Assembly: GCA_029974855.1 (NCBI GenBank)
Contig: JARKQO010000220.1
Location: 1 to 23,896, forward strand
DNA: 23,896 nt
DNA from: Eubacteriales bacterium
GTDB taxonomy: Bacteria; Bacillota_A; Clostridia; Christensenellales; Aristaeellaceae
Direction: 5' to 3'
Part shown: piece by piece, positions 7,808-15,687 of the stretch
Layout of the letters: every line of letters begins with the position of its first letter
How positions within the stretch are numbered: the first letter of the stretch is position 1
Translations under genes and position numbers: made by a program
The notes under the pieces: model-generated
Told to the model about the DNA's origin: nothing
Database searches by the model: none
The model's input: only the letters and a program-made list of their open reading frames with translations

Positions 7808-7838
7808 TCCTTCGATATGGTATGATTTGGTATACCAA
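7798..7838 (+). promoter_or_regulatory. Possible internal promoter with palindromic operator
   Basis: TATGAT (7821-7826) is preceded by TG (7818-7819), an extended -10. A weak -35 (TGGACG, 7798-7803) lies 17 bases upstream, inside the hairpin's right arm. Directly after the -10 is the perfect 12-bp palindrome TTGGTATACCAA (7827-7838), which resembles operators of GntR-type repressors. The activity is inferred only. Confidence 0.4.
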
Positions 7839-7862
7839 CTCACAGAACAGGGGGAGCCTCCT

Positions 7863-9374
7863 ATGCTGGAAATGCGGGGGATCGACAAGCGCTTTGACGC
7901 GGTTGTGGCCCTGAAGGGAGCCCGGCTGAAGGCCTCGTCCGGGGAGATCCGGGCGCTGCTGGGGTCCAACGGATCAGGCAAATCCACCATGATCAAGGTT
8001 TTGGCCGGGCTGGTGGCCCCAAACGGCGGCGAGGTCCTCTTTGAGGGCAAGCCCGTGGCCATCGCCTCCGGGGTGGATTCCAAAAGGCTGGGCATTGCCA
8101 CGGCCTTTCAGGACCTGAGCCTCATTCCCACCATGAGCGTCACCGACAACATTCTGCTGGGGAACGAGCCCTTGGGCCCCGGCGGCATGGTGGACAAGAG
8201 GAAGGCGCAAAAAACCATCCGCGATCTGCTGGACCGCTTCCATATCCAGTGCGACCCCGGCGCCTACGTGCAAACTTTGTCCCCCTCCACCCAGACCATG
8301 CTGGAGGTGGCCAAGGCCGTGTGCCAAAACCCCCGGGTGCTGCTGCTGGACGAGGTGACGGCGGCGCTGCACTACGACGAAATTCAGGTGCTGTTTGGGA
8401 TCATGCGGGAGCTGAAGGCCCAGGGCATGTGCATCCTCTACGTCACCCACCGCATGAACGAGGTGTTTGAAATCTGCGACACCGCCACCATCATGCGCTC
8501 CGGGGAGACGGTGATGGACGCGTCCATCTCTGAGCTCACCCTGGACGACATCGTGTATTACATGACCGGGCAAAGGCCCGAGGTGGCCGCCGGGGCCGTC
8601 CAGTGTGAAATCCCCACCCACAAGGAGCCTGTGGTGGAGGTGGAGGATCTGGAGGTGTACCCCAAGGTCTGGGGCATCTCCCTGAAGGCTTACAAGGGCG
8701 AGATCGTGGGCATCGGCGGCTTGCAGGGCCAGGGCCAGCCGGAGCTGATCCGGGTGCTGCTGGGGGCGGAAAAGGTGGCTGGAGGCAAGATCGCCTTCCA
8801 GGGCCGGCCCGTGAATTTGAAATCCCCGGCGGACGCGGTGAGCCTGGGCATCGGCTTCGTCTCCGGGGAGCGGAACCGGGAGGCCATGTTCCCCCTGCGC
8901 ACCGTGGAGGAGAACATCGTGGCGGGGAAGGTGGCCAAGGGCCGCATCGCCCAGTATTTGACCCCCAGGTCCCTGCGGGCCTTTGCCAACAGTGCCGTAC
9001 AGAAGTACGATATCAAGATCGGCGCGCTGCACCACCCCGCCAGCTCCCTGTCCGGCGGGAACCAGCAGAAGCTGGTCATCGCCCGGTGGATCGCCATGAA
9101 CCCGGTGCTGCTGCTGCTGGACGATCCCACCAAGGGCGTGGACATCCACTCCCGCCGGGAGATCCACAAAATCCTGCGCCGCTGCGCCGAGGAAGGGATG
9201 ACCATCCTCATCTCCTCCAGCGATTCCGAGGAGCTGCTGGACCTGTCCGACCGGATTTACGTGTTCTACGAAGGCAATATCAGCGATGTGCTCTGCGACG
9301 AGGCCAAAACCCCGGACCGCCTGGTGGCGGCCATGATGGGCATGAACGCTGCGGGCCGGAAGGCGGGGGCTTGA
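7863..9374 (+). CDS. Simple-sugar ABC transporter, double ATP-binding protein
   Basis: A 503-residue fused double ATPase of the RbsA/MglA type. The first domain has Walker A GSNGSGKST (34-42), a degenerate signature LSPSTQ (139-144) and Walker B LLLDEVTAAL (160-169). The second has a degenerate Walker A, GLQGQGQPEL (286-295), a good signature LSGGNQQ (396-402) and Walker B LLLLDDPT (416-423) with Asp in place of the catalytic Glu. The good parts fall in one composite ATP site and the poor parts in the other, so probably only one site hydrolyses ATP. GGGGGAG about 7 bases before the ATG at 7863 fixes the start. The two permeases follow within 3 bases and by overlap. Confidence 0.93.
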   Translation: MLEMRGIDKRFDAVVALKGARLKASSGEIRALLGSNGSGKSTMIKVLAGLVAPNGGEVLFEGKPVAIASGVDSKRLGIATAFQDLSLIPTMSVTDNILLGNEPLGPGGMVDKRKAQKTIRDLLDRFHIQCDPGAYVQTLSPSTQTMLEVAKAVCQNPRVLLLDEVTAALHYDEIQVLFGIMRELKAQGMCILYVTHRMNEVFEICDTATIMRSGETVMDASISELTLDDIVYYMTGQRPEVAAGAVQCEIPTHKEPVVEVEDLEVYPKVWGISLKAYKGEIVGIGGLQGQGQPELIRVLLGAEKVAGGKIAFQGRPVNLKSPADAVSLGIGFVSGERNREAMFPLRTVEENIVAGKVAKGRIAQYLTPRSLRAFANSAVQKYDIKIGALHHPASSLSGGNQQKLVIARWIAMNPVLLLLDDPTKGVDIHSRREIHKILRRCAEEGMTILISSSDSEELLDLSDRIYVFYEGNISDVLCDEAKTPDRLVAAMMGMNAAGRKAGA

Positions 9375-9377
9375 TAT

Positions 9378-10424
9378 ATGAAAGAGCGTTTTTTGAGTTT
9401 TCGGAAAAAACCCGCGTTCACCGGGTTTATGCTGTTTTTGGCGGCTGTGGCCCTCAATGCCGCCATCCAGGGCCCGGCGCAGTTCTTTGGTCCCAAGAGC
9501 CTGAACACTTTGTTCTCCAGCAATTTGCCCTTTTTGCTGGTGGTGATGGGCCACAGCGTCCTGCTGATCTCCGGCACCATGGACATCTCCATCGGCATCC
9601 AGCTGGCCTTGGTGAACGTGGTCACCATCATGACCATGCAGGAATGGGGCCTTCACTTTGCCTTGGCCTGCGGCATGGGCATCGGGGCAGCCTTGCTGGC
9701 CTCCGTGGTGTGCTGGCTCTTTGTGTCGGTATTCCGCCTGCCCGCGCTGCTGGCCAGCTTCGCCCTCACGTATGCCATCCGGGGCGTCAATGTGTTCATC
9801 ATGAGCGTGCCCCAGGGCAAGGTGCCCAAGGTGTTCTATTCCGCCTACGGCGCCCCGCTGCTGGGGGTGTTCCCCGCCGCCGCCCTGGCCTTGGTGCTGG
9901 CGCTGCTGATTTGGGCCTACGCCAGCCGCACCCGCTTTGGCACCAACATCTACGCCGTGGGGGCCAACCCCCGCAACGCCTTCGCGGCGGGCATCAACCC
10001 GGTGAGGGTGCAGCTTCAGGCCTTCTTGCTCAAGGGGCTGTTCGTGGGCATGGGGGGCATCTGCCTCACGCTGCTCACCGCCTCGGGCAACCCCATCCAG
10101 TCGGAGCAGCTGGGCATCCAATCCCTGTCCGCCTGCATCATCGGCGGGCTCAGCTTCGGGGGCTGGGGCTCCATGGCCTGCGGCGTGTTCGGCGGCGGGT
10201 TTCTGGTGCTGATCCAAAACTCCGTGTACTACTTCTTCAACCTGCTCTACAAGCTGATCCCGGGCTTCTCCGTCACCTCCTACTGGCACAACTTCATTTC
10301 CGACATCATCATCTTCCTGGGCTTGCTGATGACCATCGTCACCGCCAAGGGGCAGCGGGAAGCCCTGCGGATCAATTTGCAGAACAGCGTGCGGTTCAAG
10401 AGGAGGGCGGAACATGCAAAATAA
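9378..10424 (+). CDS. Sugar ABC transporter permease 1 (RbsC-like)
   Basis: A 348-residue polytopic membrane protein of the BPD_transp_2 family. It carries the family segment ISGTMDISIG near the second membrane region and a cytoplasmic coupling stretch, VGANPRNAFAAGINPVRVQ, which contacts the ATPase in homologues. The gene starts 3 bases after the ATPase stop with only a weak G-rich ribosome binding site, so translation is probably coupled. Its 3' end overlaps the next permease by 11 bases. The two permeases differ clearly in sequence, so the membrane channel is probably a heterodimer. Confidence 0.92.
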   Translation: MKERFLSFRKKPAFTGFMLFLAAVALNAAIQGPAQFFGPKSLNTLFSSNLPFLLVVMGHSVLLISGTMDISIGIQLALVNVVTIMTMQEWGLHFALACGMGIGAALLASVVCWLFVSVFRLPALLASFALTYAIRGVNVFIMSVPQGKVPKVFYSAYGAPLLGVFPAAALALVLALLIWAYASRTRFGTNIYAVGANPRNAFAAGINPVRVQLQAFLLKGLFVGMGGICLTLLTASGNPIQSEQLGIQSLSACIIGGLSFGGWGSMACGVFGGGFLVLIQNSVYYFFNLLYKLIPGFSVTSYWHNFISDIIIFLGLLMTIVTAKGQREALRINLQNSVRFKRRAEHAK

Positions 10425-11412
10425 CCCTGCGGCAGACCGAAGGGATTCCATGAGCTTTGGGCAGAAGCTGCAAGTGTTCGTCAAGCGCTCCCCGGCCCGC
10501 ATGGCTTTGATCCTCTCCGGGGCGCTGTATTTGCTCACCGTGGCCCTGAAGCCCATGGCCTTTAACATGAGCGCCATCACCTCTATCACCATGCTGACGC
10601 TGCTGCTGAGCTTCGCCTCCGCCGGGCAGACCTTGGTGCTCATCGGCGGCGGCATGGACTTTACCGTGGGGGCCGTGATGTCCGCCTCGGCCATCGTCAC
10701 CACCGCCGTGATGAACGGCCAGGACCGCCACTTTCTGGAGGCCTTTGGCATGGTGATGCTGATGAGCGTGGCCATCGGGCTGCTGAACGGGGTGTGCTCC
10801 GTGAAGATGGGGCTGCCCCCCATGATCGTCACCATGGCCATCAGCAACGTGGTGTCCCGGCTGCAATACGTGCTGACCCAGGGCAGCCCTTTGGGCTACG
10901 CGGCCCCCACCTTCATCAAAAGCGTCACCTCCAAGCTGCTTGGGGTGGTGCCGTCCTTGGCGCTGTACGCCCTGCTGCTGTTCCCCCTGATGTTCTACAT
11001 TCTCAACCGCTCCCGGCTGGGGCGGCAAACCTATTTGGTGGGCAACAACCCCACGGCGGCCAAGCTCAGCGGCATCCGGGTGAACCGGGTGGTGATCCTC
11101 ACCTACCTGATCTCCGCCGTCTTTTCCGGATTTACCGGGATGCTGGGGGCCGCCTACATGCAAAGCGCCAAGTGCCAGATGTTCGACACCTACGCCTACA
11201 ACTCCCTGATCGCGGTGATCGTGGGGGGCACGGCCCTCACCGGCGGCGTGGGCACCTATACCGGCAGCATCGCCGGCTCCTTGCTGATGGTGGTGCTGAA
11301 CAATACCTTAACGGCCCTGAACCTGAACCAGCCCACCCGCAACGTGGTGCTGGGCCTGGTGATGGTGCTGCTGCTGATTCTGTACAACCGGGGCAAGTCC
11401 GTGCGGCAGTAG
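10414..11412 (+). CDS. Sugar ABC transporter permease 2 (RbsC-like)
   Basis: A 332-residue polytopic protein of the same family as its neighbour. It has GGGMDFTVGAVMSASAIV, the coupling segment VGNNPTAAKLSGIRVNRVV and the late motif IVGGTALTGGVGTYTGS typical of RbsC-like permeases. AGGAGGG (10401-10407) lies 7 bases before the ATG, which is inside the end of the first permease gene. About 28 residues of hydrophilic N-terminus precede the first membrane span. This is the last gene of the importer and is followed by a perfect hairpin terminator. Confidence 0.92.
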   Translation: MQNNPAADRRDSMSFGQKLQVFVKRSPARMALILSGALYLLTVALKPMAFNMSAITSITMLTLLLSFASAGQTLVLIGGGMDFTVGAVMSASAIVTTAVMNGQDRHFLEAFGMVMLMSVAIGLLNGVCSVKMGLPPMIVTMAISNVVSRLQYVLTQGSPLGYAAPTFIKSVTSKLLGVVPSLALYALLLFPLMFYILNRSRLGRQTYLVGNNPTAAKLSGIRVNRVVILTYLISAVFSGFTGMLGAAYMQSAKCQMFDTYAYNSLIAVIVGGTALTGGVGTYTGSIAGSLLMVVLNNTLTALNLNQPTRNVVLGLVMVLLLILYNRGKSVRQ

Positions 11413-11440
11413 GGGACGGGGCGAAAACGGAAACAAAAGC

Positions 11441-11485
11441 GCGGGGGCTGTAGCAAAGCGAAAAGAAGCTACAGCCCCCGCTTTA
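11441..11485 (+). terminator. Intrinsic terminator of the sugar importer operon
   Basis: GCGGGGGCTGTAGC (11441-11454) and its perfect complement (11468-11481) form a 14-bp stem around a 13-base A-rich loop, followed by TTTA. The T-run is short but the stem is very stable. Confidence 0.75.
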
Positions 11486-11598
11486 TGCCCAGAATAGTGG
11501 CATCCTGTTCCCGGGAAATTTTTGGACGCCCATAACTTTCCCCAAGGAATATCCGTCCTTCTGAGTGAAACCGGTTATCATGGACAAAGGAGGCGGCC

Positions 11599-12069
11599 AT
11601 GGACGAACGAGGCTTTACCAACGCGGTAAACCGGCACCGGGACATGCTGTTCCGCGTTGCGTATACCGTACTGCATAACAGGGAGGACTGCGCGGACGCG
11701 CTGCAGGAATCGCTGATAAAGGCATGGCAGCGGCTGGACACGCTGCGGGAGGACGCCCGCTTCCGTGGCTGGATGATCCGCATTGTGGTGAATTGCAGCC
11801 GCGATATGCTGCGCAGGAGCAAACTGCGCGTTTCCCCATTGACGGAGGATATCCCGGCCCCCCAGCCGGAAGACACCTACCTGGACGAGGCGCTGCAACT
11901 GCTGGACGAAGGCTTGCGCCTGCCCCTGGTGCTGCACTACCTGGAAGGGATGTCGGTGCGGGAGATCGCGGAGGCGCTCCGGCTTCCCCAGGGGACCGTC
12001 AAGAACCGTATGTACCGAGGCCGGAACAGGCTGGCCCACATGCTGGGCGGAGAGGATGAGTCTCTATGA
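11599..12069 (+). CDS. ECF-type RNA polymerase sigma factor
   Basis: A 156-residue group 4 sigma factor. Region 2 spans about residues 10-75, with DMLFRVAYTVLHNREDCADA and the DxLQE-like ALQESLIKAW, ending in FRGWMIRIVVNCSRD. Region 4 spans about 97-149, with LPLVLHYLEGMSVREIAEAL and the helix-turn-helix QGTVKNRMYRGRNRL. AAAGGAGG (11586-11593) lies 5 bases upstream of the ATG. Its stop overlaps the start of the next gene in ATGA, the usual arrangement for a sigma factor and its anti-sigma. ECF factors direct transcription of small envelope-response regulons; the likely first target is this cassette itself. I found no convincing ECF-type promoter upstream. Confidence 0.92.
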   Translation: MDERGFTNAVNRHRDMLFRVAYTVLHNREDCADALQESLIKAWQRLDTLREDARFRGWMIRIVVNCSRDMLRRSKLRVSPLTEDIPAPQPEDTYLDEALQLLDEGLRLPLVLHYLEGMSVREIAEALRLPQGTVKNRMYRGRNRLAHMLGGEDESL

Positions 12070-13124
12070 CCCTATCGCGGAATTTGCTGCTTCGGGCGTA
12101 TCCACCTACGCCGCCACAGGTCAACGCGCGGATCGATGAAACCCTGGCGGCCCTTCACGGGCAGGGGTTGCGGCTGCCCCCCAGGCGTTACGCCACGCGC
12201 CTGCGCTTTGCCACGGTGCTGGTGGCGCTGCTGGTGCTGCTGGCGGCCATCGGGGTGGCGGCGGGTATCCACTTCGGCGTGTTTGATTTCATGGAACAGT
12301 TTTTTGGACAAACCGGCATGCTGCCCCAAGCCAGCCAGTTGGTACAAACCGACCTCGCCACGCTGGAAACCGGGCATACGACCATTACATTATCTCAGGC
12401 CGTCTACGACGGCGGCAACCTCCGGGTGGTGTACAGTATGCGCGTGAAGGACGCCACAGCGCCCATCACCTCGGAAGAGCTGAACGATCAAAGCAGCGCC
12501 TTCCGGACGGCGCTTGCCGCCGACGGCATCAGCCCCTGGGGCTGCGATTGGTTTTTCATCGACGGCCAGGAGTACTCCATGACCAACGGTTCCACCGGCG
12601 CTGCCATGCCGGGCCCGGAGAACGGCGAAGCGCTGTGCTATCTGGATATCTATCTGGCGTCCTCCGGCATTGTGCCAAAGGGCGATTTCAAGGTCAGCCT
12701 GCCCATCATCCGCCGGGAACGGGGCGATGGGACCACGCTGGATTTCACGGTGGAAGCAACGGCCGCGACAAGCACCCCGCCGCCGCTCTACGCAAAGGGC
12801 GCGGCCATCACGGTGCTTAGCGCGTCCCTGTCGCCGGTTCGGGCGTATGTCAATCTGCGCGTCGAAAACAGCGAAGGCCTACCGGCGCGGGAATTTGAGC
12901 TGCTGCTGGCCGACTGGCGCGACGCTGTGCTGGTGGACGCGCAGGGCAACCAGCTTGCGGCGCTGTCGGAGTTTCTTATCAGCGCCCAGGAGGAAGGCAA
13001 GTCCGCCCATTACAGCTTCACCTTCCTGCCCACCGGCGCGGGGGAGGCGTACATCGCGCCCACCGTCATCGGCGAAAACGATCAGTGGGTTGTGGATATG
13101 TCCCAGGCCATCCAAGTGAAATAG
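12066..13124 (+). CDS. Probable anti-sigma factor, single-pass membrane protein (DUF4179-like layout)
   Basis: A 352-residue protein with a cytosolic N-terminus of about 47 residues, one membrane span (about 48-69, rich in V, L and A) and an extracytoplasmic region of about 280 residues. That region contains ITLSQAVYDGGNLRVVYSM, similar in style to the extracellular part of DUF4179/DUF5643 anti-sigma proteins of Firmicutes. The cytosolic part lacks the His-x3-Cys-x2-Cys zinc motif of zinc-type anti-sigmas. Its start codon overlaps the sigma factor stop (ATGA), which is strong evidence for a sigma/anti-sigma pair. The inferred role is to hold the sigma factor at the membrane until an envelope signal arrives. 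The family name is a judgement from layout, not a search. Confidence 0.7.
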   Translation: MTLSRNLLLRAYPPTPPQVNARIDETLAALHGQGLRLPPRRYATRLRFATVLVALLVLLAAIGVAAGIHFGVFDFMEQFFGQTGMLPQASQLVQTDLATLETGHTTITLSQAVYDGGNLRVVYSMRVKDATAPITSEELNDQSSAFRTALAADGISPWGCDWFFIDGQEYSMTNGSTGAAMPGPENGEALCYLDIYLASSGIVPKGDFKVSLPIIRRERGDGTTLDFTVEATAATSTPPPLYAKGAAITVLSASLSPVRAYVNLRVENSEGLPAREFELLLADWRDAVLVDAQGNQLAALSEFLISAQEEGKSAHYSFTFLPTGAGEAYIAPTVIGENDQWVVDMSQAIQVK

Positions 13125-13136
13125 GAGGACGCGGGA

Positions 13137-14360
13137 ATGAAAACGATCAAGAGGTTGCTTTCCCTGGGGTTGATCCTGGCGGCGCTGTTGCCTGGGGCAT
13201 GCCTGGCCCAGGAGGAATATTGGAGCGTTCGGGAGCTTCGGGAGCGGACCCAAACGGGCTGGACCCAGACCTATGAAACCAAGTGGCGGGATGTACAGAT
13301 TAACGCGACGGTGGCCGTGCCGGAGGTGGACGCCATGCCTGTGCTGCTGGTGGGGAATGGGGCAAAGGAACCGCTGGTGACCGCCCAGGAAGCGGGCTTT
13401 GACCAACTGGACAGCACGCCTTTTCGGGTGCTCTGGTACAACGAATGGCCGACCTATCCCCGCAAGCTGGAGGGCAAGCGTCTCAACACGAACACAGAGC
13501 CCGGAGAGGTGTACAACAGCGGCTTTTCGCCCGGGAACACCTATATCCCCATGAGCGATACCACCTTCGGCCAGGTCTGCGACATGGTGGAGCGTGAGAT
13601 CACCCGCGCGGGCTATGACGCTTCCGCCTTTGATTTCCGCGCGCCCGTGCGGCTGTCCGTGAGCCACATGTTCTACTACGGCTACAAGCGGGACGCGCTG
13701 CCCGGCGGCATCGGCTTTGACTTTCGCGCACTGGTGGAAGGGATACCGGTGCTTTCCCATATTCACAGCGCGGTCACCGATCATTATCATGGCGAGAGCC
13801 GTGTGGACGAGTTGTCTGAGCTTCCCTACTGCTCCGTCTCGTATAACGCTTATGACCAAAAGCTGCACAACCTTTTTCTATGGTGCGCCCAGCCCGTGGA
13901 AACCGTCGCAACCGACGTGCCCCTGTGTTCCCTGGACAAGGTGATTGCCGCCGTCGAACCGGAAATCAAGGCGGGGCACATCCGCAAAATCTACGAGCTG
14001 GAGCTGGGGTATGTGCTTTACAACCAACCCGGCGTGTATCACGACCGTAAGGAGCCGCTGGTGGAGGGACGAAACACCCAGGAGGAAATGGACGCGGCCA
14101 GCGCGGAGGGCCTTATCAAGCACGCGGGCTACCGCTACTATGCCCGCCCCATGTGGCAGGTGAACTGCCTGTGGGTGAGAAGCCCCGGCGGCAAGCTGCG
14201 GGAAACCGCCAGCTACACCATGGATGAGAGAAATACCGTGGACTACTACCAGCTGCTGGTGGACGCGCAGACGGGCGAGCTGATCCAGGAAAGCACCGCC
14301 TATGACCGTTGCGAGTACAAGGGCTTCCTCTCCTGGGACGGCGTAAACGGAAAACAGTGA
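13137..14360 (+). CDS. Secreted protein of unknown function, paralogue A
   Basis: A 407-residue exported protein that I do not recognise. A signal peptide (about residues 1-24) ends ACLA before QEEY. The mature part has a His/Asp-rich segment, HIH (208-210) then DHYHGESR (215-222), that is preserved in the next gene's product. It also has an AGHIRKIYE-x-ELGYV segment (279-293) and a very conserved C-terminal 70 residues, with VDAQTGEL near 375-382 resembling the last strand of PepSY-like domains. AGGAGG (13123-13128) lies 8 bases before the ATG and overlaps the preceding gene's stop. It may belong to a DUF family of secreted Clostridia proteins (DUF6034 came to mind, unverified). Position behind sigma and anti-sigma genes suggests an envelope sensor or effector. 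Confidence 0.8.
   Translation: MKTIKRLLSLGLILAALLPGACLAQEEYWSVRELRERTQTGWTQTYETKWRDVQINATVAVPEVDAMPVLLVGNGAKEPLVTAQEAGFDQLDSTPFRVLWYNEWPTYPRKLEGKRLNTNTEPGEVYNSGFSPGNTYIPMSDTTFGQVCDMVEREITRAGYDASAFDFRAPVRLSVSHMFYYGYKRDALPGGIGFDFRALVEGIPVLSHIHSAVTDHYHGESRVDELSELPYCSVSYNAYDQKLHNLFLWCAQPVETVATDVPLCSLDKVIAAVEPEIKAGHIRKIYELELGYVLYNQPGVYHDRKEPLVEGRNTQEEMDAASAEGLIKHAGYRYYARPMWQVNCLWVRSPGGKLRETASYTMDERNTVDYYQLLVDAQTGELIQESTAYDRCEYKGFLSWDGVNGKQ
14145..14360 (+). repeat. 3' end of paralogue A, matching 15426-15641
   Basis: These 216 bases align without gaps to 15426-15641 in paralogue B. My hand count gives 28 mismatches, only 4 of them in the first 75 bases, whereas the 5' halves of the genes differ much more. 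This marks a recent duplication end or a gene-conversion tract. Confidence 0.75.
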
Positions 14361-14423
14361 CTGAAAAGGCGGCCGGCTACGGACATGAACCGCGCCCTGA
14401 GGAAGAAACGGGAGGATGACGAT

Positions 14424-15641
14424 ATGAAAAAGCTGACTTTGGCGCTTCTGCTGGTTTTGACAACGCTGGCGCCGCTGGATTCCCTGGCGCAGGCGCAATA
14501 CATGAATATTGCGGAATTGCGGGAGCAGACCCCCGCCCGCTGGACCCAAAGCTACAAGACCCAGTGGCGCACGGTGGAGGTGGACGCGGCGGTGAACCTG
14601 CCGGACACGGACGCGATCCCCATTGTGAAGGTGGACCATGACGTGCCTGACACAGTGCCCACAGCGGAAGAAAGCGGGTGGGAGAAAGTGGAACGGCGCT
14701 ACAACACCTTGATTTTGTATAACGCCTCGAAACAAGCCCCCAAGAGCGTGGGGGGCAAGCGTGTCAATCAGAACCCGGAGGCCAGGGAAACCTGGCGCGG
14801 CGGTTTTGCGCCCGAAAGCAAATACGTTCCCATGAGCGACATCACCTACGGCGAGATTTGCGCCATGATGCGCGAAGATCTTTCCCGCTTCGGCTATGAT
14901 CCCGGCCAATTTGAACTGGAAACCCCAACGGAACTGTGGGCGCAGCATTGGTTTCTCTATGGCTATAAGAAGGATGCCTTGCCTGGACAAATCCTCCTGA
15001 ATACGCGCCAGAAGTTGAACGGGCTGCCTATTTTCCACCATATTCATGAGGCTGTGAGCGATCATTACCACGGCGAGAGCCGCACGGATGAAATGTGGGC
15101 AAGGTTTGAACTCAGCGCGGGGTACGATGGGTATGGTGAAAAGCTCAGCCATCTTTTCGTTCACGCCGCCAAACCCGTCCAAACCCTTGCGGAGGACGTG
15201 CCCCTTTGCGCCTTTGACAGGGTGGTGGCGGCCATAGAGCCGGAGATTAGCGCCGGGCACATCCGCAAAATCTACGAGGTGGAGCTTGGGTATGTGATTT
15301 ACAACGAGCCTGGCGTATACTTTTCCCGCAAGGAACCGCTGGTGGAAGGAAGAACCCCTCCCAAGGAAATGGAAGAAGCCTCGGCCAAGCGTGAAAAAGA
15401 GCTGGAAGCCGCCCGCTATTATCTGCGCCCCATGTGGCAGGTGAACTGCCTGTGGGTCAGAAGTCCCGGCGGCAAGCTAAGGGAAACCGCCAGCTACACC
15501 ACAGACGAGAGAAATACCCTGGATTACCGCCAGCTGCTGGTGGACGCGCAGACAGGGGAGTTGGTGCGGGAAAGCACTGCCTATGACCGTTGCGAGTTCA
15601 AGGGGTTTATCTCCTGGGACGACGCAAACGGGAAGCGTTGA
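14424..15641 (+). CDS. Secreted protein of unknown function, paralogue B
   Basis: A 405-residue tandem relative of the preceding gene's product. A signal peptide covers about residues 1-22 (MKKLTLALLLVL, ending SLA before QAQY). It shares HHIH (205-208), DHYHGESR (213-220), AGHIRKIYE-x-ELGYV, RKEPLVEGR and an almost unchanged C-terminus with paralogue A, while the first 130 residues have diverged. The start at 14424 has GGGAGG 8 bases upstream; an in-frame ATG at 14385 has no ribosome binding site and would put a charged stretch before the signal peptide. Compared with A it has Lys/Glu-rich residues 314-330. Function unknown. Confidence 0.8.
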   Translation: MKKLTLALLLVLTTLAPLDSLAQAQYMNIAELREQTPARWTQSYKTQWRTVEVDAAVNLPDTDAIPIVKVDHDVPDTVPTAEESGWEKVERRYNTLILYNASKQAPKSVGGKRVNQNPEARETWRGGFAPESKYVPMSDITYGEICAMMREDLSRFGYDPGQFELETPTELWAQHWFLYGYKKDALPGQILLNTRQKLNGLPIFHHIHEAVSDHYHGESRTDEMWARFELSAGYDGYGEKLSHLFVHAAKPVQTLAEDVPLCAFDRVVAAIEPEISAGHIRKIYEVELGYVIYNEPGVYFSRKEPLVEGRTPPKEMEEASAKREKELEAARYYLRPMWQVNCLWVRSPGGKLRETASYTTDERNTLDYRQLLVDAQTGELVRESTAYDRCEFKGFISWDDANGKR

Positions 15642-15687
15642 TCAAGGAAGAAGCCATAGCGTAAGCATGACAGAGGCCCCTGCGGCC

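Noticed and set aside
7974..10847. Very long (957 codons) minus-strand open frame across the sugar ABC genes
   Set aside because: Low-complexity antisense shadow of clear ABC ATPase and permease genes with good ribosome binding sites.
11566..11594. TGAAAC as an ECF-type -35 element for sigma autoregulation
   Set aside because: The matching -10 would fall on the ribosome binding site, and no CGTC-like element is present at the right spacing.
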